A stretch of DNA of 64,000 nucleotides. Source: Promethearchaeota archaeon (GTDB lineage: Archaea; Asgardarchaeota; Lokiarchaeia; Sigyniarchaeales; SOKP01). The notes beneath the pieces are model-generated. The model did no database searches, had not been told where the DNA came from, and worked only from the letters and a program-made list of their open reading frames with translations. The stretch spans positions 620,001-684,000 of the forward strand of contig JAHPZA010000006.1 in assembly GCA_019058445.1 (NCBI GenBank), given 5' to 3'. The number at the start of each line of letters is the position of its first letter. Position 1 is the first letter of the stretch. Positions 52,846-62,207 of this stretch are shown one piece after another. The position numbers were made by a program, and so were the translations under genes.

Positions 52846-53625
52846 ATGATAACGTGGATTTTAGGATCAATTCTTATTATTTGGTGTTTATATAATAGAT
52901 TCGGTAGAGAGGATGGGTATGTGAAAGGATATCCGCTTGGAATGCCAAAGGGTTCAGTACGAGCATTAATTGCTATTTCAGTGGTAGCATTTCCCTTCAG
53001 TTATTTAATTGAGGGACAAGAGATCCCGAGTGCTATTACCAGCGCGATATTCATCCTCGTTGCTTTTTATTTCGAGACACGAAAAGCTAAAAAAGAATTA
53101 CTTTTAGAACTTATAAATGACGTGAGATATCCTGAGACTCCTAAGGAAAATGTGATTTATCCTCTCTATTTGCCAAAATATTCTGTAAGAATTACACTTG
53201 TAACGATGTTGGTATTAGTATTGATTATTAATGCATATGGACCAATGGTGCCTTTTGAAACAACAAATACTTTAATGGATATTTTGTTGATAATTAGCTT
53301 TTTTATTCTTGGCTCGATTTTTAAAAGGATCAGTAATATTCGAGAAAATAAAAGAAATAAACGGCTAATTAACTTGAAATTAGCAGAAGACGCTTCAATT
53401 TCAAATGAGGGAATAATTGAATATATATCTTCTCAAGAAAAAAGTAAAATAAAGAGAAAAGGGAAAAACTGTCTTTCCGTAATAACATTAATTGCTATTT
53501 TTATTGCATTGATTTTATACACGGTTGATATTGATTATGAGATGCTAACTTTGCTATTCTATGCTTTTACTTTACGTACTACATTATTCCTATTCATAAA
53601 TATATATTATGGTTATAGAGATTAA
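52846..53625 (+). CDS. Multi-helix membrane protein, unknown
   Basis: The protein has 259 residues. It has an N-terminal helix, a conserved-looking GYPLGMPKGSVRALIAISVV then two helices, a soluble charged stretch (ETRKAKKELLLELINDVRYP), further helices, a basic segment (about 170-220) and two last helices. The PKGSVRALIA pattern also appears in bacterial membrane proteins of unknown function. No enzyme motif is visible. Confidence 0.7.
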   Translation: MITWILGSILIIWCLYNRFGREDGYVKGYPLGMPKGSVRALIAISVVAFPFSYLIEGQEIPSAITSAIFILVAFYFETRKAKKELLLELINDVRYPETPKENVIYPLYLPKYSVRITLVTMLVLVLIINAYGPMVPFETTNTLMDILLIISFFILGSIFKRISNIRENKRNKRLINLKLAEDASISNEGIIEYISSQEKSKIKRKGKNCLSVITLIAIFIALILYTVDIDYEMLTLLFYAFTLRTTLFLFINIYYGYRD

Positions 53626-53766
53626 TTCCCTTATTTTTTTTTTTTAAAAAAGCTATTTATCATTCTGAAATTGTAATAAATTATAGATAAAATATTTAAA
53701 TTAACAATTAACATATTGTTTACTTGCTATGTACTTAGCAAAAAAATCAATTTGAGGTAGACAAAA

Positions 53767-53946
53767 ATGAGAACAACTCCCCCAAAATCAATAACATTAT
53801 ATCTCTCTATTATCCTTGGAGTTATCGGGATTATCTTAGGACTTGTAGGTCTAGGAATAGGAGGAGTATTTATGCTTATTGCCTGGATAATTTTGATTGT
53901 CGCCTGGATAATACTCGTCCTAAGTGTAAAAATAGAGGGTTTATGA
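53767..53946 (+). CDS. Small two-helix membrane protein
   Basis: This 59-residue protein starts MRTTPPKSITLYLSIILGVI, with glycine-rich helix 1 (GIILGLVGLGIGG) and helix 2 (LIAWIILIVAWIILVL). GAGGTAG stands 8 bases before the ATG, a strong site. This kind of short glycine-rich membrane protein is frequent in Lokiarchaeia. Function is unknown. Confidence 0.65.
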   Translation: MRTTPPKSITLYLSIILGVIGIILGLVGLGIGGVFMLIAWIILIVAWIILVLSVKIEGL

Positions 53947-54036
53947 CTCTAATTGTGGTTGGTTTTTAATTTATTCAACCTTTTTTTTTATTACTCGTTT
54001 CTTGCCATTTTAATTATATTATATAACAAAGTATGG

Positions 54037-54927
54037 TTATATTTTTGCCCCTGGAAATAATGGTTGCATAGTGAGTTCTCTTGCCATACTAATAACTTTT
54101 TCCTGTTCTTCATTATTTAGCTTTCTATAGCGTTTAACAGCATCAAATATTAATGGCCAAAGCCTTACATCACAGGGTAGCGAATAAGTTGTTACCCCTT
54201 CTTGAGACAATGTAAACCATACGGCTTGGTCTACTAAGTCTTGGGTATCTAGAGGTTCGTACCAAGTTGTATACTTGTTATCACTGCGCAGAGTTTCACT
54301 TTTCCATCTACCCTTACTAATCGCTTTTATTGCTGTAATACCAATATTCTTTTCTTGTGCCAATTTAAGCACTGGCCTGAAATCGTTTACTGGATGAGGT
54401 TTTACTAACGCACCAGCATATACAGGCATTAAAATTGTTTCAAACTCATCAGATAATTCGAGAGCTTTCTGTAAAACTCTTACATCCTCATGAGCCGTAA
54501 TGCCAATATGCTTAATTAGTCCAGTTTCTCTGGCTTCCTTAAAAGCTTCCATGGCTCCGTCTTCACCTAATATTTGATTTAATTCATCAATAGATGCTAC
54601 AGCATGAAATTGATATAAATCAAAATATTTCGCGCCTAATCGTTCTAATGACTTATGAAGTTGTCTTTGTGCTCCTCTTTTTTTTCTTTTTAAAGTTTTT
54701 TCGGCTAAAAAGAACTTATTTCTATATTTTTCAATCCATGGATTAAGCCGTACTTCTGCCTGCCCATACGTGGGAGCCACATCTATCATATTTACTCCGT
54801 TATCCATCGCAAGTCTAACAGCCTTATCTGCTTCTTCTTGATCAACATATCCAGGTCCACATCCTCCGAGAGCAACAAAAGAAACCTTTGCTCCAGTTCT
54901 TCCAAAAATACGAGTTTCCATATGCAT
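54037..54927 (-). CDS. Aldo/keto reductase
   Basis: This 296-residue TIM-barrel enzyme has the catalytic tetrad region: NMIDVAPTYGQAE (D, Y), FLAEKTLKRK (K), YFDLYQFHA (H). IGITAHEDVRVLQKALELSD and an NADPH-binding VTTYSLPCDVRLW follow. Substrate is unknown. The start is placed at the ATG at 54927; an alternative ATG lies two codons on. Confidence 0.9.
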   Translation of the reverse strand: MHMETRIFGRTGAKVSFVALGGCGPGYVDQEEADKAVRLAMDNGVNMIDVAPTYGQAEVRLNPWIEKYRNKFFLAEKTLKRKKRGAQRQLHKSLERLGAKYFDLYQFHAVASIDELNQILGEDGAMEAFKEARETGLIKHIGITAHEDVRVLQKALELSDEFETILMPVYAGALVKPHPVNDFRPVLKLAQEKNIGITAIKAISKGRWKSETLRSDNKYTTWYEPLDTQDLVDQAVWFTLSQEGVTTYSLPCDVRLWPLIFDAVKRYRKLNNEEQEKVISMARELTMQPLFPGAKI

Positions 54928-55605
54928 CCCTTTTTTTGTTTATTTTAAATCTTAATAATTGAATCTTTATTTTTTAGCTTTTTAAAAATATCTTTAATAA
55001 TTGTGAGGTTAGAATTTTTTTAAGTGCTTTGGGCTCTTTAATGAGTCAGTCTTTCAGAGGATACTAATTATTCTGCAGCAAAATATTAAGAAAATTATGG
55101 AATATTAATAACTTTGAATTGAAAAAATTAAAAAAAAATATGGAAGTTATTCTATTTTTCTGATCATTTACAGAAATGTCAAAAGATCACATTAGAGTTA
55201 AATATGCATTAATCATAATTAATTCTGATAATTAACGAAAATTAGTTATCAAAGAGGAAGAGAAAGAGGAAATCAATCCTAATCAAAAATAATAATGAGA
55301 ATTAAACATTAAAATGTTTAATAAAGGGCGAAATCCAATGTTCGATAGGATTGAAATTTCCTCCAATGCTTATTATATATTTTCATGTATAAAAATGTTT
55401 ACTTTAGTTACACATAGTTAAATTATCAAATATAAGGGAAATCATAATATAGTAAAAAATTAAGATTAAAAATTTATCAAACTCAGACTAAACAAATTAT
55501 TTAGAAAGTTAAAAGCTTAAAAATTAAGATCAATAGAAATTGATTAATCAAATGACTATCTAATTTAAAAATTAAAAAAAAATAAATAAAAAAAAGTAGA
55601 AGTGA
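54928..55605. other. Long AT-rich non-coding region
   Basis: I see no supportable gene on either strand here. It contains runs of A/T and short imperfect repeats of AATTA/TTAAT. A promoter for the aldo/keto reductase probably lies at its left end. Confidence 0.5.
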
Positions 55606-55986
55606 TTATTCAATCGCTACATCCACAGAGGTCATTTCAACTTCTTTATTTGGTACATGGATCCTCAGTAATCCATTCTTGTACGAACTAGTCGCTTTCT
55701 CATGTTCTACGGGGCAGCATAAGGTATAATACCCTACGTATCTAATTCTATCTGTATCCCCGGCAACAAAGAAGGTATCTTCAGACATTTTAAGCTTAAT
55801 TGTGTCCTTTTCTACTCCGGGAAGATATACTTCTATTTCATAGCCAGTATCCTCTTCATTGATCCATGAGCACATCTGGGGAGTAAGTACAGTTCTTTGT
55901 GGCTCCTCTTCTACTTTTTTTATTTCTGAAGGTGTTTCTTCTGCTTTTTCAATTTCTACCTCATCTTTTGTTTCAATATCACTCAT
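55606..55986 (-). CDS. Hsp20-type small heat shock protein
   Basis: The protein has 126 residues. An acidic head (DEVEIEKAEETPSEIKKVEE) is followed by an alpha-crystallin-like domain: YEIEVYLPGVEKDTIKLKMS, FFVAGDTD, CCPVEHEKATSSYKNGLLRI and HVP. It holds unfolding proteins. The usual C-terminal IxI anchor is not seen (ends SVDVAIE), and the acidic head replaces the ordinary hydrophobic one, so oligomer form may differ. Confidence 0.88.
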   Translation of the reverse strand: MSDIETKDEVEIEKAEETPSEIKKVEEEPQRTVLTPQMCSWINEEDTGYEIEVYLPGVEKDTIKLKMSEDTFFVAGDTDRIRYVGYYTLCCPVEHEKATSSYKNGLLRIHVPNKEVEMTSVDVAIE

Positions 55987-56307
55987 TTTTGATCAACTTG
56001 GATTTTTTATTAAGTATATAACTCTAAATTTGTGAAAAAAATATAGAAATTTCTATTTATGCGTGATAAAACATTAAATAGAAGATTAAATTCACTTTCC
56101 AATTTTAATTGCATCCTACAATTGATTTACAAAATATAAAACTTCTCGCAGAAATGAATCTTTGAGACCCAAGGATTTATAATTTTTAATTCTCCAAAAT
56201 AATATTTTTTAAGAAAAACAAGAAAATCAGCGGGCTTTCATTTTTTATATATATCTCCTCTTTAATTAGTATTACATATTCAATAGATAATTACTGGTGA
56301 GACATGA
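55987..56307. other. Non-coding divergent spacer
   Basis: This AT-rich region between hsp20 and the acetyltransferase-like gene holds no gene that I can support. A TATA-like TTTTTATATATATC at about 56243 suits the plus-strand gene. Confidence 0.45.
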
Positions 56308-56742
56308 TTGGAATGCTCAGAAATCTCAAAGATTTGGAATAACTACAATATAAGTTATGATCCGCTCTTAGATGATGTTTTGTCCAATCACTCAAAATTT
56401 AAGATCAATAACAAAGAAAAAAATTATGCAAAATGTGGAGATTACTTAAAACTTGGTGAAAAAAACATTTGGCTTCAATTTCATTATGAAAATTTCACAC
56501 GCTGTAGGCTTGTTGCCTATATTGAGGGAGAAAAATTTAAGATTTGGAGCATTGTAAGTACTCCAAAAAAGATTGGGCTTGGTAGCAGAACTTTGGAGTT
56601 CCTAAACCAGATGTTTCTTGATTCAGGATGCAAATTGAAGCTTTTTATCGTGGATGTATGGCCCGTGGCAAAAGGTTTTTGGGATAAGATGAAACAAAGA
56701 AGCCTTATTACGGATTATGAAGTTAGTGAATGCCATATCTAA
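56308..56742 (+). CDS. GNAT-like acetyltransferase, divergent
   Basis: This 144-residue protein ends with GNAT-like features: WSIVSTPKKIGLGSRTLEFL (a short acetyl-CoA loop) and FIVDVWPVAKGFWDKMK. The classical Q/RxxGxG/A is weak, so the call is tentative. The start is a TTG, chosen because GGTGA stands 7 bases upstream; a nearby ATG is in another frame. Substrate is unknown. Confidence 0.6.
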   Translation: MECSEISKIWNNYNISYDPLLDDVLSNHSKFKINNKEKNYAKCGDYLKLGEKNIWLQFHYENFTRCRLVAYIEGEKFKIWSIVSTPKKIGLGSRTLEFLNQMFLDSGCKLKLFIVDVWPVAKGFWDKMKQRSLITDYEVSECHI

Positions 56743-56765
56743 TTTTTTCTCTAAAAGACGAATAA

Positions 56766-57281
56766 TCAAGGACGTAAGGAATCTAAATATACATCCAAAT
56801 CTTTTATCTCATTGAATATAGGTAAATTTAGCTCTTTTTGGCTATATAATTGCATTATCCTCTTCTCTAAATTGTTAGTTGCTTCTTGAAGTCCAGAAAA
56901 ATCTCTATTAGAAATAAATGTTGTTAGATCAGATAGATTTAAATCATGATAGTTTTCTTCTACTTCATGAAAAAGGTTAAAATCGTAGGTACTAATGAGA
57001 TCTCCTTTATTTTGAGCAATGATTTCTGAGATCCAAATTTGTAATTCGGTGGCTGCATAACTAGCTAATAGGATATCCCTTTTATCACAAGCAGCATATA
57101 TCTTGTTAAAATATTCTTTCATATGTACTAGGACGTTTTTATTCAATATCTTTCGATTAGTTTTAATACTTTGTTGCTGACTTCTAATAAGCTTTCGAAT
57201 CTCTAACATAAGAGTTCTTCCAGTTGATAGTAATTTATCAAAATCATTAGAACTAACAAGGATTCTAATCATATTATCCAA
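56766..57281 (-). CDS. C-terminal part of a split nucleotidyltransferase
   Basis: This 171-residue all-helical frame continues in the same reading frame from the nucleotidyltransferase at 57330-57890. The 16 codons between the TAG and this ATG are open and read GSNLQKVFQLPIIPKNLD, giving one ~374-residue protein if TAG is read through. It resembles the helical domain that follows the catalytic domain in kanamycin-type nucleotidyltransferases. It is likely part of a broken or stop-interrupted gene rather than a separate gene, though an internal start is possible. Confidence 0.55.
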   Translation of the reverse strand: MDNMIRILVSSNDFDKLLSTGRTLMLEIRKLIRSQQQSIKTNRKILNKNVLVHMKEYFNKIYAACDKRDILLASYAATELQIWISEIIAQNKGDLISTYDFNLFHEVEENYHDLNLSDLTTFISNRDFSGLQEATNNLEKRIMQLYSQKELNLPIFNEIKDLDVYLDSLRP

Positions 57282-57329
57282 ATTTTTAGGTATGATGGGA
57301 AGTTGAAATACTTTTTGTAGATTTGAACC

Positions 57330-57890
57330 CTAATTTTTGGAATAATACACATTATTCAGCCATGATAAAGTAGCACAGATATTATTGATTAATCCCCATA
57401 AAGCCCACCGTGCAGTTAAAATATCATTCTTCACTTTGGCTAATTTTACTCGTTCAATGGAATAATCCATATTAAATTGACTCATTGCCCGCATAAAATT
57501 TCCTTCAGTATCTTCTTTTATCTTCTGAATTGATTTTTTTAATGAATTGAATCTTTCTAGATCTTGTTCATTTCTATAATAAAGAACTTTACAGTTCACA
57601 AAAATGTGGGCTGCAACACACCAGATTTTTAATTTATCTTTTTTAGCTGAAGCAATCTCTTCAGCTTCTTCCCAATCCATGGACCAAATGTCCACTGCCT
57701 TATCCTGAAAAATAAAGCTCCATTTCATTTGATTTTCTAAGCTAGTGATAGCATACATATCTAAATCAGAATAATCAGATTGTTTGCCTGTAGCTATAGA
57801 ACCATAAATAGCAATAATGGATATCTTTATACCATATTGCTCCACTACTCGTTTTGCGATTAATTCAGCTAATTCGTTTAAACTAGACAC
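57330..57890 (-). CDS. Nucleotidyltransferase, interrupted by in-frame TAG
   Basis: The protein has 186 residues before a TAG. It has the nucleotidyltransferase core IYGSIATGKQSDYSDLDMYA (GSx...SDLD, the metal-binding aspartates), then VDIWSMDWEEAEEI with the third acidic residue, then helices. The TAG follows SWLNNVYYSKN and the same frame continues into 56766-57281. Family members transfer nucleotides onto small molecules such as aminoglycosides, or act in toxin-antitoxin pairs. The truncated form keeps the whole catalytic domain. Confidence 0.75.
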   Translation of the reverse strand: MSSLNELAELIAKRVVEQYGIKISIIAIYGSIATGKQSDYSDLDMYAITSLENQMKWSFIFQDKAVDIWSMDWEEAEEIASAKKDKLKIWCVAAHIFVNCKVLYYRNEQDLERFNSLKKSIQKIKEDTEGNFMRAMSQFNMDYSIERVKLAKVKNDILTARWALWGLINNICATLSWLNNVYYSKN

Positions 57891-58045
57891 ACTACTCCCT
57901 TTTCAAATTTTTTGAGATAATAATTATCTAAAATCAGTTTTAATTTATTTATATCTCTAATTATTGTCCAATCAACAAGAATCCCTTTTTAATTATTTTC
58001 TATAAACTGACTTAAAGAAATTTTAGATTTTATTTGTTTATCTTT

Positions 58046-58876
58046 TCATGAGAAAATATATTTATCAAGCCAATATTTCTCATTAAACATAAATATGGCA
58101 TCGGCGGAGCTTACAAACTTTAATGATCTTAAAACATCAAATAGTAAGTAAAGTCCAAAATTTTCTCGGAATTTTCTTATAAGGATTCCTAATGTGAGTC
58201 CGTTGGGAGATAGCTTCCTTAATTCGTCGGGATTTCTACTTTGATAGGAATTAAAGGCATTTATGAAGTTAATTACCTCAGATGTACATAATTCCTTTAA
58301 GTTTTTATCTTTAAACCGAGCCAATTTAAATCCTTTATGTCTAAACAGTATCAATTCCAAAGAATGAACTTCATTATAAACCACACTTCTCTTATTCTTT
58401 GATTTTTTAAAATATTTCGCGCCAAAGCTACTAATCTTGTTCTCAAAATAAGGTGTAAAGTGTAAGGCATATAAAGGGGCCAATAATCCCTCTTTTGCAG
58501 CGTTCATATAATATACGCGACCTTGATAGATTTCATGTAAATAATTTTCAGCTGAAGAAGTATATACCCAATCTTCATTTTTTGGTTTTCTGTCAAATCC
58601 CTTCCCCTCAAGTACCCACAATACGAAATCTCCTTCCTGATTATATTCTTTTGTACGCTGAATTATTTCTGAGCTGCTGATCTTTGAATGTTGAATTTCA
58701 ATGACAATTTTTTTACCATTTTTTAACTCAACATAAATATCAGCTATTCTATTTCCAATTTTTATTTCTTGCTGAATGTTATTTATCTCATTATATACTG
58801 AAAGATTGTCATAAAAGAATTTCTTAAGTACAAGGTGATTTATTGTTTCTGAATGTTTTACATCCTCTAAAGTCAT
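58046..58876 (-). CDS. CoiA-like nuclease-fold protein
   Basis: The protein has 276 residues. The N-terminal part follows competence protein CoiA: RIADIYVELKNGKKIVIEIQ followed by HS, then EIIQRTKEYNQEGDFVLWVL. The D...E-x-Q arrangement is the PD-(D/E)xK nuclease core. The remainder is unassigned and mostly helical. CoiA acts in natural transformation and DNA processing in bacteria; in an archaeon a repair or defence role is possible. It is monocistronic, with no defence genes nearby. Confidence 0.8.
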   Translation of the reverse strand: MTLEDVKHSETINHLVLKKFFYDNLSVYNEINNIQQEIKIGNRIADIYVELKNGKKIVIEIQHSKISSSEIIQRTKEYNQEGDFVLWVLEGKGFDRKPKNEDWVYTSSAENYLHEIYQGRVYYMNAAKEGLLAPLYALHFTPYFENKISSFGAKYFKKSKNKRSVVYNEVHSLELILFRHKGFKLARFKDKNLKELCTSEVINFINAFNSYQSRNPDELRKLSPNGLTLGILIRKFRENFGLYLLFDVLRSLKFVSSADAIFMFNEKYWLDKYIFS

Positions 58877-59024
58877 ATCTATTAATTCATTCTAATAACA
58901 ATTTTTTAAACTCACTGGTTTTATTAATGAGAATAAAAAAAGAAAAAATATTTACAGCTCTGCTTGAGTGGTGTATCTTCAGCTAGGGAGAACCTTCACC
59001 GCTTCTGTCGAAAATACCTAGAAT

Positions 59025-59132
59025 TTAGGGCTTTAATCCAGGTATAGATACACCTGCCTGCGACATTGATAAACCTAGTGAAAGAACAATGAGTAAAGCA
59101 AGAGCAGAAATCACGCGCTTATTTGCGTTCAC
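59025..59132 (-). CDS. Small secreted or membrane peptide
   Basis: This 35-residue frame starts at a GTG with GAGGTAGAG upstream and reads MNANKRVISALALLIVLSLG, then LSMSQAGVSIPGLKP. It looks like a signal peptide plus a short tail. The DNA around it (58950-59140) is clearly more GC-rich than its neighbours, and the frame stays open for a further 15 codons beyond the stop (ILGIFDRSGEGSPS), so it may be the start of a decayed surface protein. The rest of 58877-59252 is non-coding. Confidence 0.45.
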   Translation of the reverse strand: MNANKRVISALALLIVLSLGLSMSQAGVSIPGLKP

Positions 59133-59252
59133 TTGATCTCTACCTCTGTTCTTAACGTATGGTTTTTTGTAGTAAAGTTCGTCTATTTTAATTAAAATAA
59201 AATTATTTAAACTCCTCCAAATAAAATCTGAACAGCAATTTAGCAGTTATGT

Positions 59253-59519
59253 TTATGCTATTAATGATAGACCTTGAACGTGGGGTGATTGATGATATTT
59301 CTTGTAATACGCTTCTTGAAATAAGTGATCCTTAATTTCATTTCTTAATGATTGATATCCCCTTCCTTTTAACACGGCTCTTATCTTTTTAGTAAGAAGA
59401 ATTTTGTTATTCATTGAAATTTCGTAAATAAATATCACATAAAAATTGGTTTTCTCCACTTTGTAAATATCTGCTACCATATGATCGAATACAGCTCTTA
59501 GAGTCTCCTTATATTCCAT
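59253..59519 (-). CDS. Small protein, unknown
   Basis: This 88-residue protein starts MEYKETLRAVFDHMVADIYK and shows alternating strands and a basic helix (IRAVLKGRGYQSLRNEIKDH). GGAGA stands 6 bases before the ATG; an upstream ATG (59609) would overlap another small gene and is less likely. No family is recognised. Confidence 0.55.
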   Translation of the reverse strand: MEYKETLRAVFDHMVADIYKVEKTNFYVIFIYEISMNNKILLTKKIRAVLKGRGYQSLRNEIKDHLFQEAYYKKYHQSPHVQGLSLIA

Positions 59520-59572
59520 TTTCTGTCTCCAAAACCAATTAATATTGAACTTTATAAAGAAAAAATTTATTG

Positions 59573-59683
59573 TTAGGAAAAAATTCCCGTTTTTTCTAAA
59601 TAGTCCCATACTATAACTATAAATAGTATAAGAGTAAAGATTCCAAAACCTACAATTAATGTTTTTTCAACTAATACTGCCAC
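59573..59683 (-). CDS. Small single-pass membrane protein
   Basis: This 36-residue frame starts at a GTG and reads MAVLVEKTLIVGFGIFTLIL, then FIVIVWDYLEKTGIFS: one helix with a charged tail. No strong ribosome site is seen. It precedes the 88-residue gene on the same strand. Function is unknown. Confidence 0.4.
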   Translation of the reverse strand: MAVLVEKTLIVGFGIFTLILFIVIVWDYLEKTGIFS

Positions 59684-59777
59684 AAAAAGAATTTTGTATC
59701 TAAAAATTTAAAGTTCTAAAGTTTATTCAAGTAATGCTCTTAACTAAGTTCTACATAAAACCCAAAATAAGCTACTT

Positions 59778-60098
59778 TTAATTTTTATATAGTTTATTTT
59801 CGTTAATCTTATTATATTCTTTAAAATTTTCTATGTATTCTTCAACACAGTTAGAGCAAATGGTTACAATGTTGTTAGGATCAAAATTATATTCCGGAAA
59901 TTTTTGAGGAGCTTTTTTATGGATAAAGCACATGAATCCGCTTTGATGGCTATGAAAATGCAAAAATATTTGCAAATCTCTTTCATCTCCAAATGGTCTA
60001 TGCCTGTTAAACTCTTTTACTAATTTCCTTCTGTATTTTATGATATCTTTTACGTTATAGTTGTCAATTTCCTTCTCGGTCATCGTGCGTTTTACCAT
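59778..60098 (-). CDS. HNH-like or zinc-binding small protein
   Basis: The 106-residue protein has an N-terminal basic helical part (KDIIKYRRKLVKEFNRHRPF) and a core that reads like a minimal HNH/zinc domain: FLHFHSHQSGFMCFIHKKAP, then NFDPNNIVTICSNCVEEY. HNH enzymes have 'C..H...P..VN.D..NLV.LC..C'. Only one Cys pair is present and the catalytic histidine is not certain, so nuclease activity is doubtful. Confidence 0.5.
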   Translation of the reverse strand: MVKRTMTEKEIDNYNVKDIIKYRRKLVKEFNRHRPFGDERDLQIFLHFHSHQSGFMCFIHKKAPQKFPEYNFDPNNIVTICSNCVEEYIENFKEYNKINENKLYKN

Positions 60099-60243
60099 AT
60101 AGTTTTATTTATTTCAAAATAAAAATCTTCTTTTTACATTTTATAAATAGAAAAGTGATTTACCTCAAAAATTTAAGGAAATGCTTAAGAACTTTTGATT
60201 TCATAATAAGAAAATTTATTTACCCATCACAATAAAGAACAAT

Positions 60244-60495
60244 ATGGATAAAGATAGATATAAAGGCAAACCTGCGATTGAAAAATTTAAGAATGACATG
60301 GGATTTGAAGATTGCTCTATAACTAAAAACCATATAGAAGAGAGTGGTTTTGTTCATAAAAATATTATTCATAAAATTGAAATGGAGTGTTCTAACTTCT
60401 ATGAGGACAAATTTAAATGTTCAACCTCAATAAAATCTGATAATGATGAAATTATCAAGTCTAATTGTGATAAACAAGATTTTCAAGAAGACTAA
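60244..60495 (+). CDS. Small charged protein, unknown
   Basis: This 83-residue hydrophilic protein starts MDKDRYKGKPAIEKFKNDMG. It contains four cysteines (EDCSI, MECSNF, FKCSTS, SNCDK) spread over the chain. Composition looks coding, and the gene has its own upstream AT-rich promoter region. No family is recognised. Confidence 0.5.
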   Translation: MDKDRYKGKPAIEKFKNDMGFEDCSITKNHIEESGFVHKNIIHKIEMECSNFYEDKFKCSTSIKSDNDEIIKSNCDKQDFQED

Positions 60496-60567
60496 ATTTA
60501 AGATTAAAATAAAAAGAGTGTAATTAAAAAAAAATATTTTGTAGATTACCTTAATATTTTATTTTTC

Positions 60568-61470
60568 TTAATAAACTTCTATAGTTTCCCGTGTATAAGG
60601 TTTGTTTTGTTTGAATGCCTCAAGAATTCCATTCATTCTATTTTTTACCATTCTCTTCCATATAAAGCTTGTATCAGTAAATATGTAGAAGGCCTCATCC
60701 TTAATTGCTTCAAATACAATATCTCCAGCTTTATCTGGTGATAATCCTTCTTCAAGGGTTCTGTAAAAAGTCTCAAAATATGACTTATATTTTGGATGAG
60801 TCTCTAACCATTCTTTGTTTGCTGTTTCTTGGTCAATATCGCGATCACGTAATTCTGCCGGACGATTTCGAAAAGAATTTGTTGCAATGTTGGTATTTAC
60901 AAACCCGGGACAAAGAACTGACACTTTTATTTTTGTATTTTCATTTTTCAACTCACCCAATAATGTTTCTGAAAGCGCTACTACACCGAATTTAGTAATA
61001 TTATATATTCCGCTTAAAGGCTCCGCTAGATGACCTGCCATAGATGATGTGTTGACAATGTGACATTCATTATCTTGATTTAGCATAATTGGAACAAATA
61101 CTCTAATTCCATGAATGACTCCCCATAAATTTACTCCCATAACATATTTCCAATCGTTTAGAGTGGACTCCCAAAGAAGTCCTCCCCCGCCTACGCCCGC
61201 GTTATTACATAATATACGAACCTCCCCAAAAGTTTCAAGTGTTTTCTGAGCTAAAGCTTCAACATTTTCGGGTTTTGAAACATCTGTTAACACTGGCAGA
61301 ACAAGCCCTCCTAATTTCTTGAGTTCTTTTTCTGCCCTCTCTAAAGCATGTACGTCAATATCGGCTATAACTACTTTCATTTCCTCTTTAACAGCCCTTT
61401 TAGCTATTCCAAGTCCAATTCCATTTGCGCCGCCAGTGATAACAACTACCTTATCTTTAAAATCTTTCAA
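60568..61470 (-). CDS. Short-chain dehydrogenase/reductase
   Basis: This 300-residue classical SDR has the cofactor loop TGGANGIGLGIA, a VIADID acidic residue favouring NAD(H), NNAGVGG, the catalytic serine in VNTSSMAG, and YNITK (the Tyr-Lys pair). A C-terminal extension of about 70 residues (NKEWLETHPKYKSYF...) covers the substrate site. Substrate is unknown. It is monocistronic. Confidence 0.92.
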   Translation of the reverse strand: MKDFKDKVVVITGGANGIGLGIAKRAVKEEMKVVIADIDVHALERAEKELKKLGGLVLPVLTDVSKPENVEALAQKTLETFGEVRILCNNAGVGGGGLLWESTLNDWKYVMGVNLWGVIHGIRVFVPIMLNQDNECHIVNTSSMAGHLAEPLSGIYNITKFGVVALSETLLGELKNENTKIKVSVLCPGFVNTNIATNSFRNRPAELRDRDIDQETANKEWLETHPKYKSYFETFYRTLEEGLSPDKAGDIVFEAIKDEAFYIFTDTSFIWKRMVKNRMNGILEAFKQNKPYTRETIEVY

Positions 61471-61756
61471 GTTTTTCTAACCTCGATTTAAAAGTTTTTA
61501 AATTTTGGATTGAGCAATAACAAAAATTGATATTCTTATATTTAACTTTTTTGTCAAAAATAAATCTCATATTATAAATTAAAAAAAGTTATTGAATCAA
61601 AATTTAAGGATAAACGATAAAATTCTCAGTGAATCACTATTTATTCTTTGACTGTTTCTTATTAAAAAAAAAGATATTGAAAAAAATAATCTCAGTCTTT
61701 TGATTTAAATAATCTTGTGATTTTTTGTTTAAATAAAATTAGCTAAAAATACTATC

Positions 61757-62044
61757 ATGACTAAATTAATTTGTAAAATTCTCTATACTCCAGCACAGAC
61801 GAGTAATGCGATAGAAATTATTGGCGAAGTGGATAAGGAGCATCTGATTTCAGAACAATGTGAATTGATCGCCGTAGAACATAAAAGATATTTAAATAAT
61901 CAGCCAATTTCCCATAAATCTTTTATATCCAAAAGAGAAATTATTAAAATTTTGGTATTCAAAGAATCAATGCGGTTTGTACTAAATAAAGAAAATTTGT
62001 CATGGAATTCTCATGTCGAACCATTTGTAGGAGCAAAAACGTAA
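61757..62044 (+). CDS. Small protein, unknown
   Basis: This 95-residue protein starts MTKLICKILYTPAQTSNAIE and is rich in strands (IIGEVDKEHLISEQCELIAV; KILVFKESMRFVL). It may be a small beta domain. No family is recognised. It has an AT-rich upstream region and ends about 160 bases before the acetyltransferase gene. Confidence 0.5.
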   Translation: MTKLICKILYTPAQTSNAIEIIGEVDKEHLISEQCELIAVEHKRYLNNQPISHKSFISKREIIKILVFKESMRFVLNKENLSWNSHVEPFVGAKT

Positions 62045-62207
62045 AAATTTACGAGTTTTTTAACTTTTTGATCAAATTTGAAGCCATTAATCAAAAACAG
62101 ATTTCTTTTTTCTTACTTCTTTCTGCAAAAAGATGTGAAAAGTAAGTAAGTTTAAGATTCATATTACATTTTTGGATTCAATTAAGAGACCAATTAGAGT
62201 TGATTAG

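Noticed and set aside
56766..57890. TAG as a pyrrolysine codon
   Set aside because: Other genes in the window end in TAG (for example at 22320, 25467 and 42479), and no pyl genes are present here, so this needs outside evidence.
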